A stretch of 64,000 nucleotides of DNA from Thomasclavelia sp. (GCA_028749475.1 JAQVWN010000001.1:1-64000), one strand, 5' to 3'; shown: positions 8,600-17,576, numbered from the stretch's first letter. The notes: generated from the letters alone by a model not told the origin. Made by a program: numbers and translations.

Positions 8600-10466
8600 T
8601 AAAAAGAAAATTAATTGGAAAGTATTAGGTCGTCTATTTAAATATGTTTTAACTAATTATAAATTCTCATGTTTTGTGGTTCTTATTTGTATTATTATTG
8701 GAGCAATAGCTACTACAAGTGCAACTGTCTTTGTAAAGAGCTTAATTGATAATTATATTACACCAATGCTTTCACAAAATACTCCTGACTTTCAACCATT
8801 AATAATGGCATTAATGCAAATGGCTTGTATTTATTTAGTTGGAGTAATTTGTACATATGCTTATAACCGAATTCTAATCAATATTTCTCAAGGAACTCTA
8901 AAGAGAGTTCGTGATGACTTATTTGAACATATGGAAAAACTTCCAATTAAATATTTTGATACTCACTCTCATGGGGATATCATGTCAGTTTACACTAATG
9001 ATACTGATACTCTAAGACAAGTTATCTCCCAAAGTATTCCTCAAGTTATTTCTATGTTTTGCAGTATTGTAGCTGTATTTTGTTCAATGGTAGTATTAGA
9101 TATTCCACTAACTATATTAGCTTTAGTATTTATGTTCTTTATGTTAAAAGCAACTAATTATATATCTGGTAATAGTGGAAAATACTTTGCTATGCAACAA
9201 GACCGTTTAGGTAAAGAAAACGGCTATATTGAAGAATTAATGGAAGGTAGTAGAGTAGTAAAGGTATTTACTAGAGAAAAAGAAGTAAACGAAGATTTTA
9301 ATAAAATTAATGAAGAATTATTTGAAGCTAGTTATCAAGCGAATAAATATTCTAATATTTTAATGCCAATAGTAGCTAATCTAGGAAACATCTCTTATGT
9401 TTGTACGGCATTAATAGGTGGTTTACTAGCTATTAGTGGGGTTAGTGGATCGATTACGATTGGAACTCTTTCATCATTTGTGCTATTAAATAAATCATTC
9501 AATCAACCAATATCTCAAATATCAATGCAAATAAATTCTGTCATTATGGCAATGGCCGGAGCTGAAAGAATATTTACTTTAATGGATGAAGAAGTAGAAA
9601 TAGATGAAGGAAAAATAACACTAGTAAATGTTACATATGGAGCGAACAATCAAGCAGTTGAAAAAGACTTTAATACTGGACACTGGGCTTGGAAACATGT
9701 TCACGAAGATGGATCTGTTGATTATGTTCCCCTACTAGGAGAAGTTAAATTCAATGATGTAACATTTGGATATAGTGATGATAAAATGGTTTTACATGAT
9801 ATTAACTTATATGCCAACCCAGGACATAAACTAGCCTTTGTAGGAGCAACCGGAGCTGGTAAAACTACCATGACAAATCTGATAAATAGATTCTATGATG
9901 TCCAAGAAGGATCTATTACTTATGATGGTATTGACGTTAAACTAATTAAAAAAGATGATTTAAGAAGATCACTAGGAATAGTCCTTCAAGATACTCATTT
10001 ATTTACTGGTACTATTATGGAAAACATTCGTTACAGTAAACCTGATGCTAGTGATGAAGAAGTTATTAAGGCAGCTAAACTAGCTAATGCTCATGGCTTC
10101 ATTAAACACTTAGAACATGGTTATGATACTATTTTACATAATGATGGTAGTAATCTTTCTCAAGGACAAAGACAATTATTATCTATTGCTAGAGCAGCGA
10201 TAGCTAATCCTCCAGTTCTTATTCTAGATGAAGCAACTTCATCTATTGACTCTAGAACTGAAAAGATCGTTCAAGAAGGAATGGATAAACTTATGGATGG
10301 ACGAACTTCATTTGTTATTGCTCATCGACTTTCAACTATTAAAAATTCTAACGCTATTATGGTTATGGATCATGGTCGAATTATTGAACGGGGTAATCAT
10401 CAAGATTTACTTAAAAGTAAAGGTGTATATTATCAACTATATACTGGAAAAATTGAAATGGATTAA
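8589..10466 (+). CDS. Heterodimeric ABC exporter, catalytic subunit
   Basis: 625 aa half-transporter with an N-terminal six-helix membrane domain and a C-terminal ATPase. Walker A GATGAGKTT, Walker B VLILDEATSSID with the catalytic Glu, and switch His in FVIAHRLST are canonical. The signature is LSQGQ rather than LSGGQ, which is the complementary alteration expected in the partner of a degenerate subunit. An insert of about 40 residues (about 340-380, containing NTGHWAWKHVHEDG) sits between the membrane and ATPase domains and is absent from the first subunit. AAAGGAGATG precedes the ATG. The pair should form one full exporter. Confidence 0.9.
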   Translation: MKNNKKKINWKVLGRLFKYVLTNYKFSCFVVLICIIIGAIATTSATVFVKSLIDNYITPMLSQNTPDFQPLIMALMQMACIYLVGVICTYAYNRILINISQGTLKRVRDDLFEHMEKLPIKYFDTHSHGDIMSVYTNDTDTLRQVISQSIPQVISMFCSIVAVFCSMVVLDIPLTILALVFMFFMLKATNYISGNSGKYFAMQQDRLGKENGYIEELMEGSRVVKVFTREKEVNEDFNKINEELFEASYQANKYSNILMPIVANLGNISYVCTALIGGLLAISGVSGSITIGTLSSFVLLNKSFNQPISQISMQINSVIMAMAGAERIFTLMDEEVEIDEGKITLVNVTYGANNQAVEKDFNTGHWAWKHVHEDGSVDYVPLLGEVKFNDVTFGYSDDKMVLHDINLYANPGHKLAFVGATGAGKTTMTNLINRFYDVQEGSITYDGIDVKLIKKDDLRRSLGIVLQDTHLFTGTIMENIRYSKPDASDEEVIKAAKLANAHGFIKHLEHGYDTILHNDGSNLSQGQRQLLSIARAAIANPPVLILDEATSSIDSRTEKIVQEGMDKLMDGRTSFVIAHRLSTIKNSNAIMVMDHGRIIERGNHQDLLKSKGVYYQLYTGKIEMD

Positions 10467-10472
10467 GATAAG

Positions 10473-10502
10473 GGATTCTAGATATCTAGAATCCTTTTGT
10501 TT
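10473..10502 (+). terminator. Intrinsic terminator of the exporter operon
   Basis: A perfect 22-bp palindrome (10473-10494, centred on GATATC) is followed by TTTTGTTTG. Confidence 0.8.
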
Positions 10503-10531
10503 GTTTTATAAAGTCATGATAAACTAGTGGT

Positions 10532-11467
10532 ATGATATCTTTAAAGCAAAACAAACCACTTAAAATAGTTCTATGTATTCTAATGATATTTATGATGGTA
10601 TTAGTTTCAACTTTATTAAACGATAAAGAAATAATATTTCCTGAAATATCTGCTTTAGTCATTGGAGCTTGGTTTTCATCTAAACAACCATGGATGGTTA
10701 GTAAAACCAGATTCTTTTTAATTATGAGCATTGGATCATTCCTAGGAATATGTATTGTAAAATATCTTCCTTTTGATACTATCTATCAAATAATGATTGG
10801 ACTGATATGTGCATTTAGTTTATTAATTGTATTTAAATGTAGCTTAGTACCAGTAATATCTTCCATTGTTTTACCAATTCTAATGCATAGTGAAAGTTTT
10901 ATTTATACAATCTCAGTATCTATTATGTCTTTAATTATTGTCTTAGTTCAAAATATCATTCAAGAAGATAAAGAGTATATTCCAATCCAATATAATAAAT
11001 TAGATTATATTGATTGGATTAAAAGATTTGTCATTCTAATAATATATAGTTTTATATTCTTGTTGTTAAAGATGCCTTATTTTATTGCTCCACCACTATT
11101 TGTTTTATTTGTGGAATTTAGTAATCAAAATAATAATTTGAAATCTAAACATAATCAAATACTAATAATAATGATGTTAGCTAGTTTTATTGGATTACTA
11201 TCAATAAGTATGAATACTTATTTAAATATTCCACTATATATTTGTGGAATAGTATCAATCAGTTTAATACTACTAGTAGAATATTTATTTAAGATTCCTT
11301 TTCCACCTGCTGGAGCTATTGCTTTGTTACCATTAATACTAGGAGGAAATATAATATTTTATCCTTTAGAAGTAACAATTAGTTCTTTTATTTTAATTAC
11401 TATTAGTAGTGTTGTTTTTAAAGATCGAACTAAAGCTGAAGATGATTTTATAGATATAAAGAATTAA
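10532..11467 (+). CDS. Polytopic membrane protein, HPP-like
   Basis: 311 aa with eight or nine hydrophobic segments and almost no soluble part until a short acidic tail. FPPAGAIALLPLILGG near residue 255 resembles the conserved Pro-Ala-Gly segment of HPP-family membrane proteins. The match is by eye only. No Shine-Dalgarno is visible before the ATG at 10532, so the start is uncertain; the next in-frame ATG is at residue 18. The gene stands alone between terminators. Substrate and function are unknown. Confidence 0.6.
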   Translation: MISLKQNKPLKIVLCILMIFMMVLVSTLLNDKEIIFPEISALVIGAWFSSKQPWMVSKTRFFLIMSIGSFLGICIVKYLPFDTIYQIMIGLICAFSLLIVFKCSLVPVISSIVLPILMHSESFIYTISVSIMSLIIVLVQNIIQEDKEYIPIQYNKLDYIDWIKRFVILIIYSFIFLLLKMPYFIAPPLFVLFVEFSNQNNNLKSKHNQILIIMMLASFIGLLSISMNTYLNIPLYICGIVSISLILLVEYLFKIPFPPAGAIALLPLILGGNIIFYPLEVTISSFILITISSVVFKDRTKAEDDFIDIKN

Positions 11468-11474
11468 TCGAAGA

Positions 11475-11502
11475 AGAGTTGAAGTTATTCAACTCTTTTT
11501 TT
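11475..11502 (+). terminator. Intrinsic terminator
   Basis: AGAGTTGAA (11475-11483) pairs with TTCAACTCT (11488-11496), followed by T7. Confidence 0.9.
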
Positions 11503-11580
11503 GATTAATTGAATAATATTTAATAAGTGATAAAATTTAAGTATAGATATTTACAGGGAAAAAATAAAAGGAGAAATAAA

Positions 11581-12762
11581 ATGAATAAACTAAAAAAAGT
11601 TTTTAGTCTATTTTTAGCAACCTTAATGGTAATGGGAATTATCATTCCAAGTGCTACTAAAGTAGATGCGATTGAAAAATATCCAATCGAGACAGCAGTT
11701 AATATGACCAGTTGTTCAGTAATACCAGTAGGGCCACAGGTTTCAACCACTCAAAACACAAATGGTGATTATGAATTAACTTATGATACAGCAGTTGATA
11801 AGTATAACCTTACTTATGATGCAGTTATGGATGTTACTCAAATGTGGGCTAAATATGACGAGTTAGTAAATCGAATGGGTGCATACTCTAATTATATTCA
11901 AATAGAAGGTGATTTTAATGGATCACTTTCATTTGACCCTAAACTTGATGTTGATGCATCAAAGTTTAGTGTTGAAGCTCTAAATCAAGCTTTTAAGTTA
12001 GCCAATCCAACAATGTGGCAAATGTATAATGTAACTAGTTGTAATTACGATAGTACTACTAGAACATTAGCCTTTACTGTTCATCTAAATGTTAGTAGTG
12101 TCGATTTTAAGACTTTAATTGATAGTGGTAAAAGAACAAACACGATGAGTGTTAGAATTCCTGAAGGGGCTTTAAGTCTTGCTAAAGAAGACATTACTGA
12201 TGGAATGAACATTACAGTAACTGGATCTAACTTTGGTGGAGATATGACCTTAACGGCTACTGGTATTTATTCTAGTGTTGGTTTAGTGGCTAATATTAAT
12301 GTAAAAAGCCCAATTGGAGTTAGTGATGTAGTTACAAAAGTAGATGTAGTAAATGTTCCTAATAGATATACAATTACTACTAATGTCACTAATGGTACTG
12401 TGGTAAGTAATAATAGTACTACTGATAAAAAAACAGTAGATGAAGGTAATAATTATATAGTTGAATATCAACCAAATGATGGTTATGTAATTGATACTAT
12501 CAAAGTAGATGGAGTTGTTGTAGATCCTTCGACATATGAAAAATCATATTCATTTACTAACATTACTACTAACCATGTAGTAGATGTTGTTTATAAGAAA
12601 AAAGAAGTTGCAGTAACACCTACTAATAGTTCAACTACTAAAAAAACATCTTCTGTTAAAACCGGTGATAATACTCAATATATTTTATATATTATGCTTT
12701 TAGCTGGTTCTCTAGTATGTTTTGAATTAATGAATTATTCTAGGAAAAAACATAATAAATAA
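11581..12762 (+). CDS. Cell-wall surface protein A with xTGDNT sorting signal
   Basis: 393 aa. Signal peptide at residues 1-30 (KKVFSLFLATLMVMGIIIPSATKVDA), then an unrecognised extracellular domain (about 35-240). A beta-rich repeat resembling the divergent InlB B-repeat follows (about 262-345; VTNGTVV...NDGYVIDTIKVDGV). Last come a Thr/Ser spacer and the C-terminus VKTGDNTQ, a hydrophobic stretch and YSRKKHNK. The tail has the layout of a sortase signal but lacks LPXTG. Start set at 11581 because AAAGGAG precedes it; the frame is open upstream without a ribosome site. Tandem paralogue of the next gene. Function unknown; adhesion is a guess. Confidence 0.72.
   Translation: MNKLKKVFSLFLATLMVMGIIIPSATKVDAIEKYPIETAVNMTSCSVIPVGPQVSTTQNTNGDYELTYDTAVDKYNLTYDAVMDVTQMWAKYDELVNRMGAYSNYIQIEGDFNGSLSFDPKLDVDASKFSVEALNQAFKLANPTMWQMYNVTSCNYDSTTRTLAFTVHLNVSSVDFKTLIDSGKRTNTMSVRIPEGALSLAKEDITDGMNITVTGSNFGGDMTLTATGIYSSVGLVANINVKSPIGVSDVVTKVDVVNVPNRYTITTNVTNGTVVSNNSTTDKKTVDEGNNYIVEYQPNDGYVIDTIKVDGVVVDPSTYEKSYSFTNITTNHVVDVVYKKKEVAVTPTNSSTTKKTSSVKTGDNTQYILYIMLLAGSLVCFELMNYSRKKHNK
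12133..12600 (+). repeat. Direct repeat copy 1 (shared with 13492-13959)
   Basis: This segment of surface protein A aligns without any gap to 13492-13959 of its neighbour (constant offset of 1359 bp) and is nearly identical at DNA level, including many synonymous positions. The flanking parts of the two genes are clearly more diverged. Confidence 0.85.
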
Positions 12763-12772
12763 TTATTAATAT

Positions 12773-12821
12773 AATCTCATATTTATTAGACTTACTAGTC
12801 TAATTATGTGAGATTTTTTAT
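12773..12821 (+). terminator. Intrinsic terminator after surface protein A
   Basis: AATCTCAT (12773-12780) pairs with GTGAGATT (12808-12815). The inner stem is TTAGAC/GTCTAA, and T6 follows. Confidence 0.8.
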
Positions 12822-12918
12822 TGTTGGTAATTTGGTTGAACCCCAAAATAAAAAATGTTAGACTATTATATGTAAATAGAGTGTGTGAGAGCTTATTTAT
12901 AGGAACGGATGGAGAAAA

Positions 12919-14136
12919 GTGAACAAATTAAAAAAGATTTTAACAGTAGTTTTTGCTATGGCAATGGCTTTTGGACTAACAGTTCAACCAACTGCAAAAG
13001 TTCAAGCATATAGTCTTACTGATTTACTTCCAATGGATGCAGAGGTTAATATGACTTCTTGTACAGTTGTACCAGTAGGAGATAATATTTCTACTACTAC
13101 AAATGCTGATGGAAATTATGAATTATCTTATGATACTAATATTGATAAGTATAATATTACTTACGATGCAGTTATGGATGTTACTCAAATGTGGGAACAA
13201 TATGATTCTATGGTGTCATTGGCTGAGTTTTTTAAACCAACAAGTTCAAACTATATTAATATAGCTGGTGATTTTAATGCTTCAATTTCATTTGATTCGA
13301 ATCTAGATATAGATTCATCAAAATTTAGTGTTGATACATTAAATGCTTCATTTAAAGCAGCTAATCCTACTATGTGGGAAATGTTTAATGTAACTACTTG
13401 TAATTATGATGATTCAACACGTACATTGTCATTTACTGTACATTTGGATGTTGCAAGTACTGATTTTAAACAATTAATTAACGATAATAAAAGAACAAAC
13501 ACAATGAGTGTTAGAATTCCTGAAGGAGCTTTAAGCATTGCTAAAGAAGATATTACTGATGGAATGAATATCACAGTAACTGGATCTAACTTTGGTGGAA
13601 ATATGACCTTAACTGCTACTGGTAAATATGAATATTTAGGAACAATTGCTAATATTGATGTAAAAAGTCCAATTGGAGTTAGTGATGTAGTTACCAAAGT
13701 AGATGTAGTTAATGTCCCTAACAGATATACAATTACAACTAATGTCACTAATGGTACTGTTGTTAGTAATAATAGTACTACTGATAAAAAGACAGTAGAT
13801 GAAGGTAATAATTATAAAATTGAATATCAACCAAATGATGGTTATGTAATTGATAGTGTAAAAGTAGATGGTGTTGAAGTTGATGCTTCAACTTATCAAA
13901 ACTCATATTCCTTTACTAATATAACTGCTAACCATATAGTTGACGTCGTATATAAAAAGCCAGAAGCAGTTACACCAGTAACTCCTTCAACAAATGCATC
14001 TAACACTACTTCTAGTACTTCTTCAACAGCTAAAACTGGTGATAATACTCAAATTTTATCTTATGTAGTCTTAGGAGCTGCAGCACTAGTTTGTTTAGGA
14101 TTGATGACTTACTCAAAGAAAAAACGTCATAATTAA
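12919..14136 (+). CDS. Cell-wall surface protein B with xTGDNT sorting signal
   Basis: 405 aa paralogue of the preceding gene with the same order of parts. A signal peptide ends near VQAYS, followed by an unknown domain containing VNMTSC, YDAVMDVTQMW and a long shared central block. Then come an InlB-like beta repeat, a Ser/Thr/Asn spacer and the tail AKTGDNTQ-hydrophobic-YSKKKRHN. It starts with GTG at 12919 behind GGAG (12911-12914), whereas paralogue A uses ATG. It has its own upstream terminator and downstream hairpin, so it is probably a separate transcript. An insertion of a few residues (SLAEFFKPTSSN region) distinguishes it from A. Function unknown. Confidence 0.72.
   Translation: MNKLKKILTVVFAMAMAFGLTVQPTAKVQAYSLTDLLPMDAEVNMTSCTVVPVGDNISTTTNADGNYELSYDTNIDKYNITYDAVMDVTQMWEQYDSMVSLAEFFKPTSSNYINIAGDFNASISFDSNLDIDSSKFSVDTLNASFKAANPTMWEMFNVTTCNYDDSTRTLSFTVHLDVASTDFKQLINDNKRTNTMSVRIPEGALSIAKEDITDGMNITVTGSNFGGNMTLTATGKYEYLGTIANIDVKSPIGVSDVVTKVDVVNVPNRYTITTNVTNGTVVSNNSTTDKKTVDEGNNYKIEYQPNDGYVIDSVKVDGVEVDASTYQNSYSFTNITANHIVDVVYKKPEAVTPVTPSTNASNTTSSTSSTAKTGDNTQILSYVVLGAAALVCLGLMTYSKKKRHN
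13492..13959 (+). repeat. Direct repeat copy 2 (shared with 12133-12600)
   Basis: Second copy of the gap-free homologous block. It covers the end of the unknown domain and the InlB-like repeat of surface protein B. Confidence 0.85.
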
Positions 14137-14156
14137 TTTCAAGATTATATTCTAGG

Positions 14157-14190
14157 AGTGTTTAAATAAATTAAACACTTCTTTTTTTTA
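14157..14190 (+). terminator. Intrinsic terminator after surface protein B
   Basis: AGTGTTTAA (14157-14165) pairs with TTAAACACT (14171-14179), followed by a T run. Confidence 0.85.
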
Positions 14191-14203
14191 CACGGTAAAC
14201 CCC

Positions 14204-14232
14204 TTGCAATCGTTTTCAAGTGATGTTATCAT
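14204..14232 (+). promoter_or_regulatory. Promoter of the mannose PTS operon
   Basis: TTGCAA (14204-14209), a 17-bp spacer and TATCAT (14227-14232). The start codon is 140 nt downstream, leaving a long structured leader. Confidence 0.6.
14205..14218 (+). promoter_or_regulatory. Candidate cre (CcpA) site
   Basis: TGCAATCGTTTTCA matches the cre consensus TGWAANCGNTNWCA at every fixed position except the third. It overlaps the -35 box, a position where CcpA would repress. Confidence 0.55.
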
Positions 14233-14278
14233 ACAAGTATATAAATATTGCAAGTGTGTAATTGTAACAAAGTTTACA

Positions 14279-14336
14279 AGCATTAACTGGCAAAGAAGAA
14301 GAAATTCTTTTTTGGTACAGTTAATGCTTTTTTTAT
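14279..14336 (+). terminator. Leader terminator (putative attenuator) before manX
   Basis: AGCATTAACTG (14279-14289) pairs perfectly with CAGTTAATGCT (14318-14328), followed by T8. The hairpin lies between the promoter and the manX start. A smaller stem TTGTAA/TTACAA (14262-14279) sits immediately upstream and shares its last base. The arrangement implies regulated read-through. AACTGGCAAAG at 14285-14295 weakly resembles the 3' arm of BglG-type antiterminator targets. Confidence 0.65.
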
Positions 14337-14371
14337 TACTTATGCACTGCTTGAAAGGGAGGAAGTTGTAA

Positions 14372-15352
14372 ATGGTAGGAATTATCTTAGCTAGTCATGG
14401 TGAATTTGCTAAAGGGATATTTCAATCAGGTAAAATGATTTTTGGTGATCAAGAGAATGTTGCTGCTTGTACACTAATGCCTAGTGAAGGTCCTGATGAC
14501 ATCCGTAAAAAGATGGAAGATGCAATTGCATCATTTGATGATCAAGAAGAAATTCTATTCATGGTAGATTTATTTGGTGGAACTCCATTTAATCAAGCTA
14601 ACACTTTGATACAAGGTCATGATAAATGGGCTATTGTTACTGGATTAAATTTACCAATGCTTATTGAATCTTATGCTTCTAGATTATCTAAAGATAAGGC
14701 TCAAGAAATCGCTTCTCATATTATTGAAGAAGCTAGAAAAGGGGTTAAAGGTATTCCAGAATCTATTGAACCTAAAATGGAAGGTGCTGCTAAAGAAGTT
14801 GCACCAACTCATAAAGGGGCAATACCAGAAGGTACTGTACTGGGAGATGGAAAGATTAAATATTGTTTAGCTCGTATTGATTCACGTTTATTACATGGAC
14901 AAGTAGCTACTGCTTGGACTAAAACTGTTCAACCTAACAGAATTATTGTTGTTAGTGATGCAGTTTCAAAAGACAAAATGCGTAAAGAATTAATTGAACA
15001 AGCTGCGCCACCAGGTGTTAAAGCAAATGTTATACCTATTTCAAAAATGATTGAAGTTGCTAAAGATCCAAGATTTGGAGATACTAAAGCATTATTATTA
15101 TTTGAAAAACCACAAGATGCTTTAAAAGCTATTGAAGGTGGAGTTGATATTAAAGAACTTAATATTGGTTCTATGGCTCATTCAGTCGGTAAAGTTGCCG
15201 TTAATAAAGTATTATCATTAGATAAAGATGATGTTGATACTTATGAAAAGCTTAAAGCTAAAGGAATTAAATTTGATGTAAGAAAGGTACCTTCTGATGG
15301 TAAAGAAGATATGGATGATATCTTAAATAAAGCTATCGAAGGACTTAAATAA
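14372..15352 (+). CDS. manX: Mannose-family PTS EIIAB
   Basis: 326 aa soluble phosphocarrier. The EIIA domain (about 1-135) begins MVGIILASHGEFAKG with the phosphorylated His9, then FMVDLFGGTPFNQA. A linker with APTHKGAIPEG leads into EIIB (about 165-326), where LARIDSRLLHGQVATAW carries the second phospho-His near residue 175. The A-B fusion and length are normal for ManX/ManL. GGGAGGAAG precedes the ATG. It passes phosphate from HPr to sugar imported by the EIIC/EIID pair encoded next. Substrate is probably mannose, glucose or glucosamine, judged by family only. Confidence 0.93.
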   Translation: MVGIILASHGEFAKGIFQSGKMIFGDQENVAACTLMPSEGPDDIRKKMEDAIASFDDQEEILFMVDLFGGTPFNQANTLIQGHDKWAIVTGLNLPMLIESYASRLSKDKAQEIASHIIEEARKGVKGIPESIEPKMEGAAKEVAPTHKGAIPEGTVLGDGKIKYCLARIDSRLLHGQVATAWTKTVQPNRIIVVSDAVSKDKMRKELIEQAAPPGVKANVIPISKMIEVAKDPRFGDTKALLLFEKPQDALKAIEGGVDIKELNIGSMAHSVGKVAVNKVLSLDKDDVDTYEKLKAKGIKFDVRKVPSDGKEDMDDILNKAIEGLK

Positions 15353-15364
15353 AGGAGATAAAAA

Positions 15365-16159
15365 ATGTCTATAATTTCAATTATACTAGTAATAATTGTG
15401 GCATTCTTAGCAGGGATGGAAGGAATTCTTGATGAATTTGAATTCCATCAACCTCTAGTTGCCTGTACTCTAATTGGTCTAGTGACTGGACAATTAGAAG
15501 CTGGTGTAATCTTAGGTGGATCTTTACAATTGATTGCCTTAGGTTGGGCCAACATTGGAGCCGCTGTTGCTCCTGATGCTGCTTTAGCATCTGTTGCTTC
15601 AGCAATTATCTTAGTTAAAGGTGGACAAGGAGCTGCTGGTGTTGATACAGCTATCGCTATTGCAATCCCACTAGCTGTTGCTGGTTTATTCTTAACTATG
15701 GTTGCTCGTACTTTCGCAGTACCTATGATTCATATGATGGATGCTGCTGCTGAAAAAGGAAATATTAGAGCTATTGAAGGATGGCATATTGCTGCAATTT
15801 GTATGCAAGGTTTACGTATTGCTATTCCTGCTGGAGCTTTATTATTTATCCCAGCTTCAACAGTTGCTTCTTTCTTAAACTCTATGCCAGCTTGGCTTAC
15901 TGATGGTATGGCCATTGGTGGAGGAATGGTAGTTGCTGTAGGTTATGCAATGGTTATCAATATGATGGCTACTAAAGAAGTTTGGCCATTCTTTGCAATT
16001 GGATTTACACTTGCATGTATCAGTGATCTTACTTTAATTGGATTAGGTGCAATTGGTTTAGCTCTTGCCTTAATTTACTTAAAATTATCAGAATCATCTA
16101 GTAGTGATGGCGGTGGAAACACTGGTGATCCATTAGGTGATATCTTAAATGATTATTAA
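15365..16159 (+). CDS. manY: Mannose-family PTS EIIC
   Basis: 264 aa hydrophobic permease subunit. The opening (SIILVIIVAFLAGMEGILDEFEFHQPL) and GLVTGQLEAGVILGGSLQLIALGW are EIIC(Man) signatures. It starts 12 nt after manX behind AAAGGAGAT. The C-terminus is a Ser/Gly/Asp-rich tail (SSSSDGGGNTGDPLGD). It forms the membrane channel with EIID. Confidence 0.93.
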   Translation: MSIISIILVIIVAFLAGMEGILDEFEFHQPLVACTLIGLVTGQLEAGVILGGSLQLIALGWANIGAAVAPDAALASVASAIILVKGGQGAAGVDTAIAIAIPLAVAGLFLTMVARTFAVPMIHMMDAAAEKGNIRAIEGWHIAAICMQGLRIAIPAGALLFIPASTVASFLNSMPAWLTDGMAIGGGMVVAVGYAMVINMMATKEVWPFFAIGFTLACISDLTLIGLGAIGLALALIYLKLSESSSSDGGGNTGDPLGDILNDY

Positions 16160-16179
16160 TCTTGAAGGAGGAAAGAAAA

Positions 16180-17091
16180 ATGGAAAATAAAGTATCATTA
16201 AATAAAAAAGACAGACTTGCTGTTTGTTGGCGTTCTACATTCCTTCAAGGATCATGGAACTATGAACGTATGCAAAATGGTGGTTGGTGTTTCGCTATCA
16301 TTCCAGCAATTAAAAAATTATATCCTAAAAAGGATGATCAAGTTAAAGCATTAAAGAGACATCTAGAATTCTTTAATACTCACCCATATGTAGCTAGTCC
16401 TGTTATGGGTGTTACATTAGCACTTGAAGAAGATAAAGCTAATGGAGCTGTTGTAGAAGACAGTGCTATTCAAGGGGTTAAAGTTGGTATGATGGGACCT
16501 CTTGCCGGAGTTGGAGATCCAGTATTCTGGTACACAGTTAGACCAATTCTTGGAGCTCTTGGAGCATCACTTGCTCTTACAGGAAATATTCTAGGACCAA
16601 TCATTTTCTTTGTTGCTTGGAATATTATTCGTTGGTTATTTATGTGGTATACTCAAGAATTCGGTTATAAAGTAGGAACTAAGATTACTGATGACCTTTC
16701 TGGAGGATTACTTCAAAAGATTACTAAAGGAGCTTCTATTCTAGGAATGTTCGTTCTTGGATCATTAGTTCAAAGATGGGTATCTATTAGTTTTACCCCA
16801 GTTGTTTCAACTGTTAAATTAAGTAAAGGTGCTTATATTGATTGGAGTAAAATAGCTGATGGAGCTAAAGGAATACAAGATGCTTTAACTCAATATGCTA
16901 GTGGACTTTCACTTACAGCTCAAAAAGTTACTACTTTACAAGATAACTTAGATAGCTTAATTCCAGGACTTGCTGGTTTACTTCTCACATTATTATGTAT
17001 GTGGTTACTTAAGAAAAATGTATCACCAATTATTATAATTATTGGATTATTTATTGTCGGTATTGCCGGACATTTAATTGGTTTATTATAG
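16180..17091 (+). CDS. manZ: Mannose-family PTS EIID
   Basis: 303 aa membrane subunit. FLQGSWNYERMQNGGWCFAI and GPLAGVGDPVFWYTVRPI are diagnostic of EIID(Man). The reading frame extends to a TTG at 16162, but GAAGGAGG at 16164-16171 fixes the ATG at 16180. The C-terminus ends in a hydrophobic helix. Translated directly after manY; completes the permease. Confidence 0.93.
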   Translation: MENKVSLNKKDRLAVCWRSTFLQGSWNYERMQNGGWCFAIIPAIKKLYPKKDDQVKALKRHLEFFNTHPYVASPVMGVTLALEEDKANGAVVEDSAIQGVKVGMMGPLAGVGDPVFWYTVRPILGALGASLALTGNILGPIIFFVAWNIIRWLFMWYTQEFGYKVGTKITDDLSGGLLQKITKGASILGMFVLGSLVQRWVSISFTPVVSTVKLSKGAYIDWSKIADGAKGIQDALTQYASGLSLTAQKVTTLQDNLDSLIPGLAGLLLTLLCMWLLKKNVSPIIIIIGLFIVGIAGHLIGLL

Positions 17092-17149
17092 TATTGGTAA
17101 TTAGTTATTAAATAAGTTAAAATACCTAAGGAGTTTATAAGGAGATTAT

Positions 17150-17530
17150 ATGGTTCAATCATTAAATACAAAATCTGAATATGTAGTCGATGCTACTTCT
17201 TATCTTGGATTATATGAATACGGTCAAATTATGATCGGCGATAAAGGTTTTGAATTCTATAATAAAAGAGATACTTCAAAATTTATTCAAATCCCTTGGG
17301 AAGAAGTAGATTATGTAGTTGTTTCATTATTATTTAAGGGAAAATACATTCCTCGCTATGCTATTAGAACTAAAAATAATGGGACTTACTCTTTCTCTAG
17401 TAAAAAGCCTAAAGAATTACTGAGGGCAATTAATAAACACATTGATGATGACCATATTGTTCGCTCGCTTAGTTTCTTTCAAGTAATTAGACGAGGAATA
17501 AAAAACTTATTTATAAAGCAAAAAAACTAA
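17150..17530 (+). CDS. manO: DUF956 protein, ManO-type
   Basis: 126 aa soluble protein. The motif order VVDATSYLGLYEYGQIMIGDKGFEFYN, IQIPWEEVDYV and RYAIRTKNNGTYSFSSKKPKE matches DUF956, which is regularly found as the last gene of mannose PTS operons and has been proposed to modulate them. It lies 58 nt after manZ behind AAGGAGAT and ends in a terminator that overlaps its stop codon. Biochemical role is not established. Confidence 0.88.
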   Translation: MVQSLNTKSEYVVDATSYLGLYEYGQIMIGDKGFEFYNKRDTSKFIQIPWEEVDYVVVSLLFKGKYIPRYAIRTKNNGTYSFSSKKPKELLRAINKHIDDDHIVRSLSFFQVIRRGIKNLFIKQKN

Positions 17531-17548
17531 ACTCTGGTTTAGTTTTTT
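17521..17548 (+). terminator. Terminator of the mannose PTS operon
   Basis: AAAAAACTAAAC (17521-17532) pairs with GTTTAGTTTTTT (17537-17548). It overlaps the manO stop codon and lies only 29 nt before the next PTS gene. Confidence 0.75.
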
Positions 17549-17576
17549 GCGTTTTAAATTATAGAAAGGAAATGCT

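Noticed and set aside
13404-13830. Minus-strand open frames in the tandem surface genes
   Set aside because: Shadows caused by the AT-rich, repeat-containing coding strand; similar shadows recur in both paralogues.
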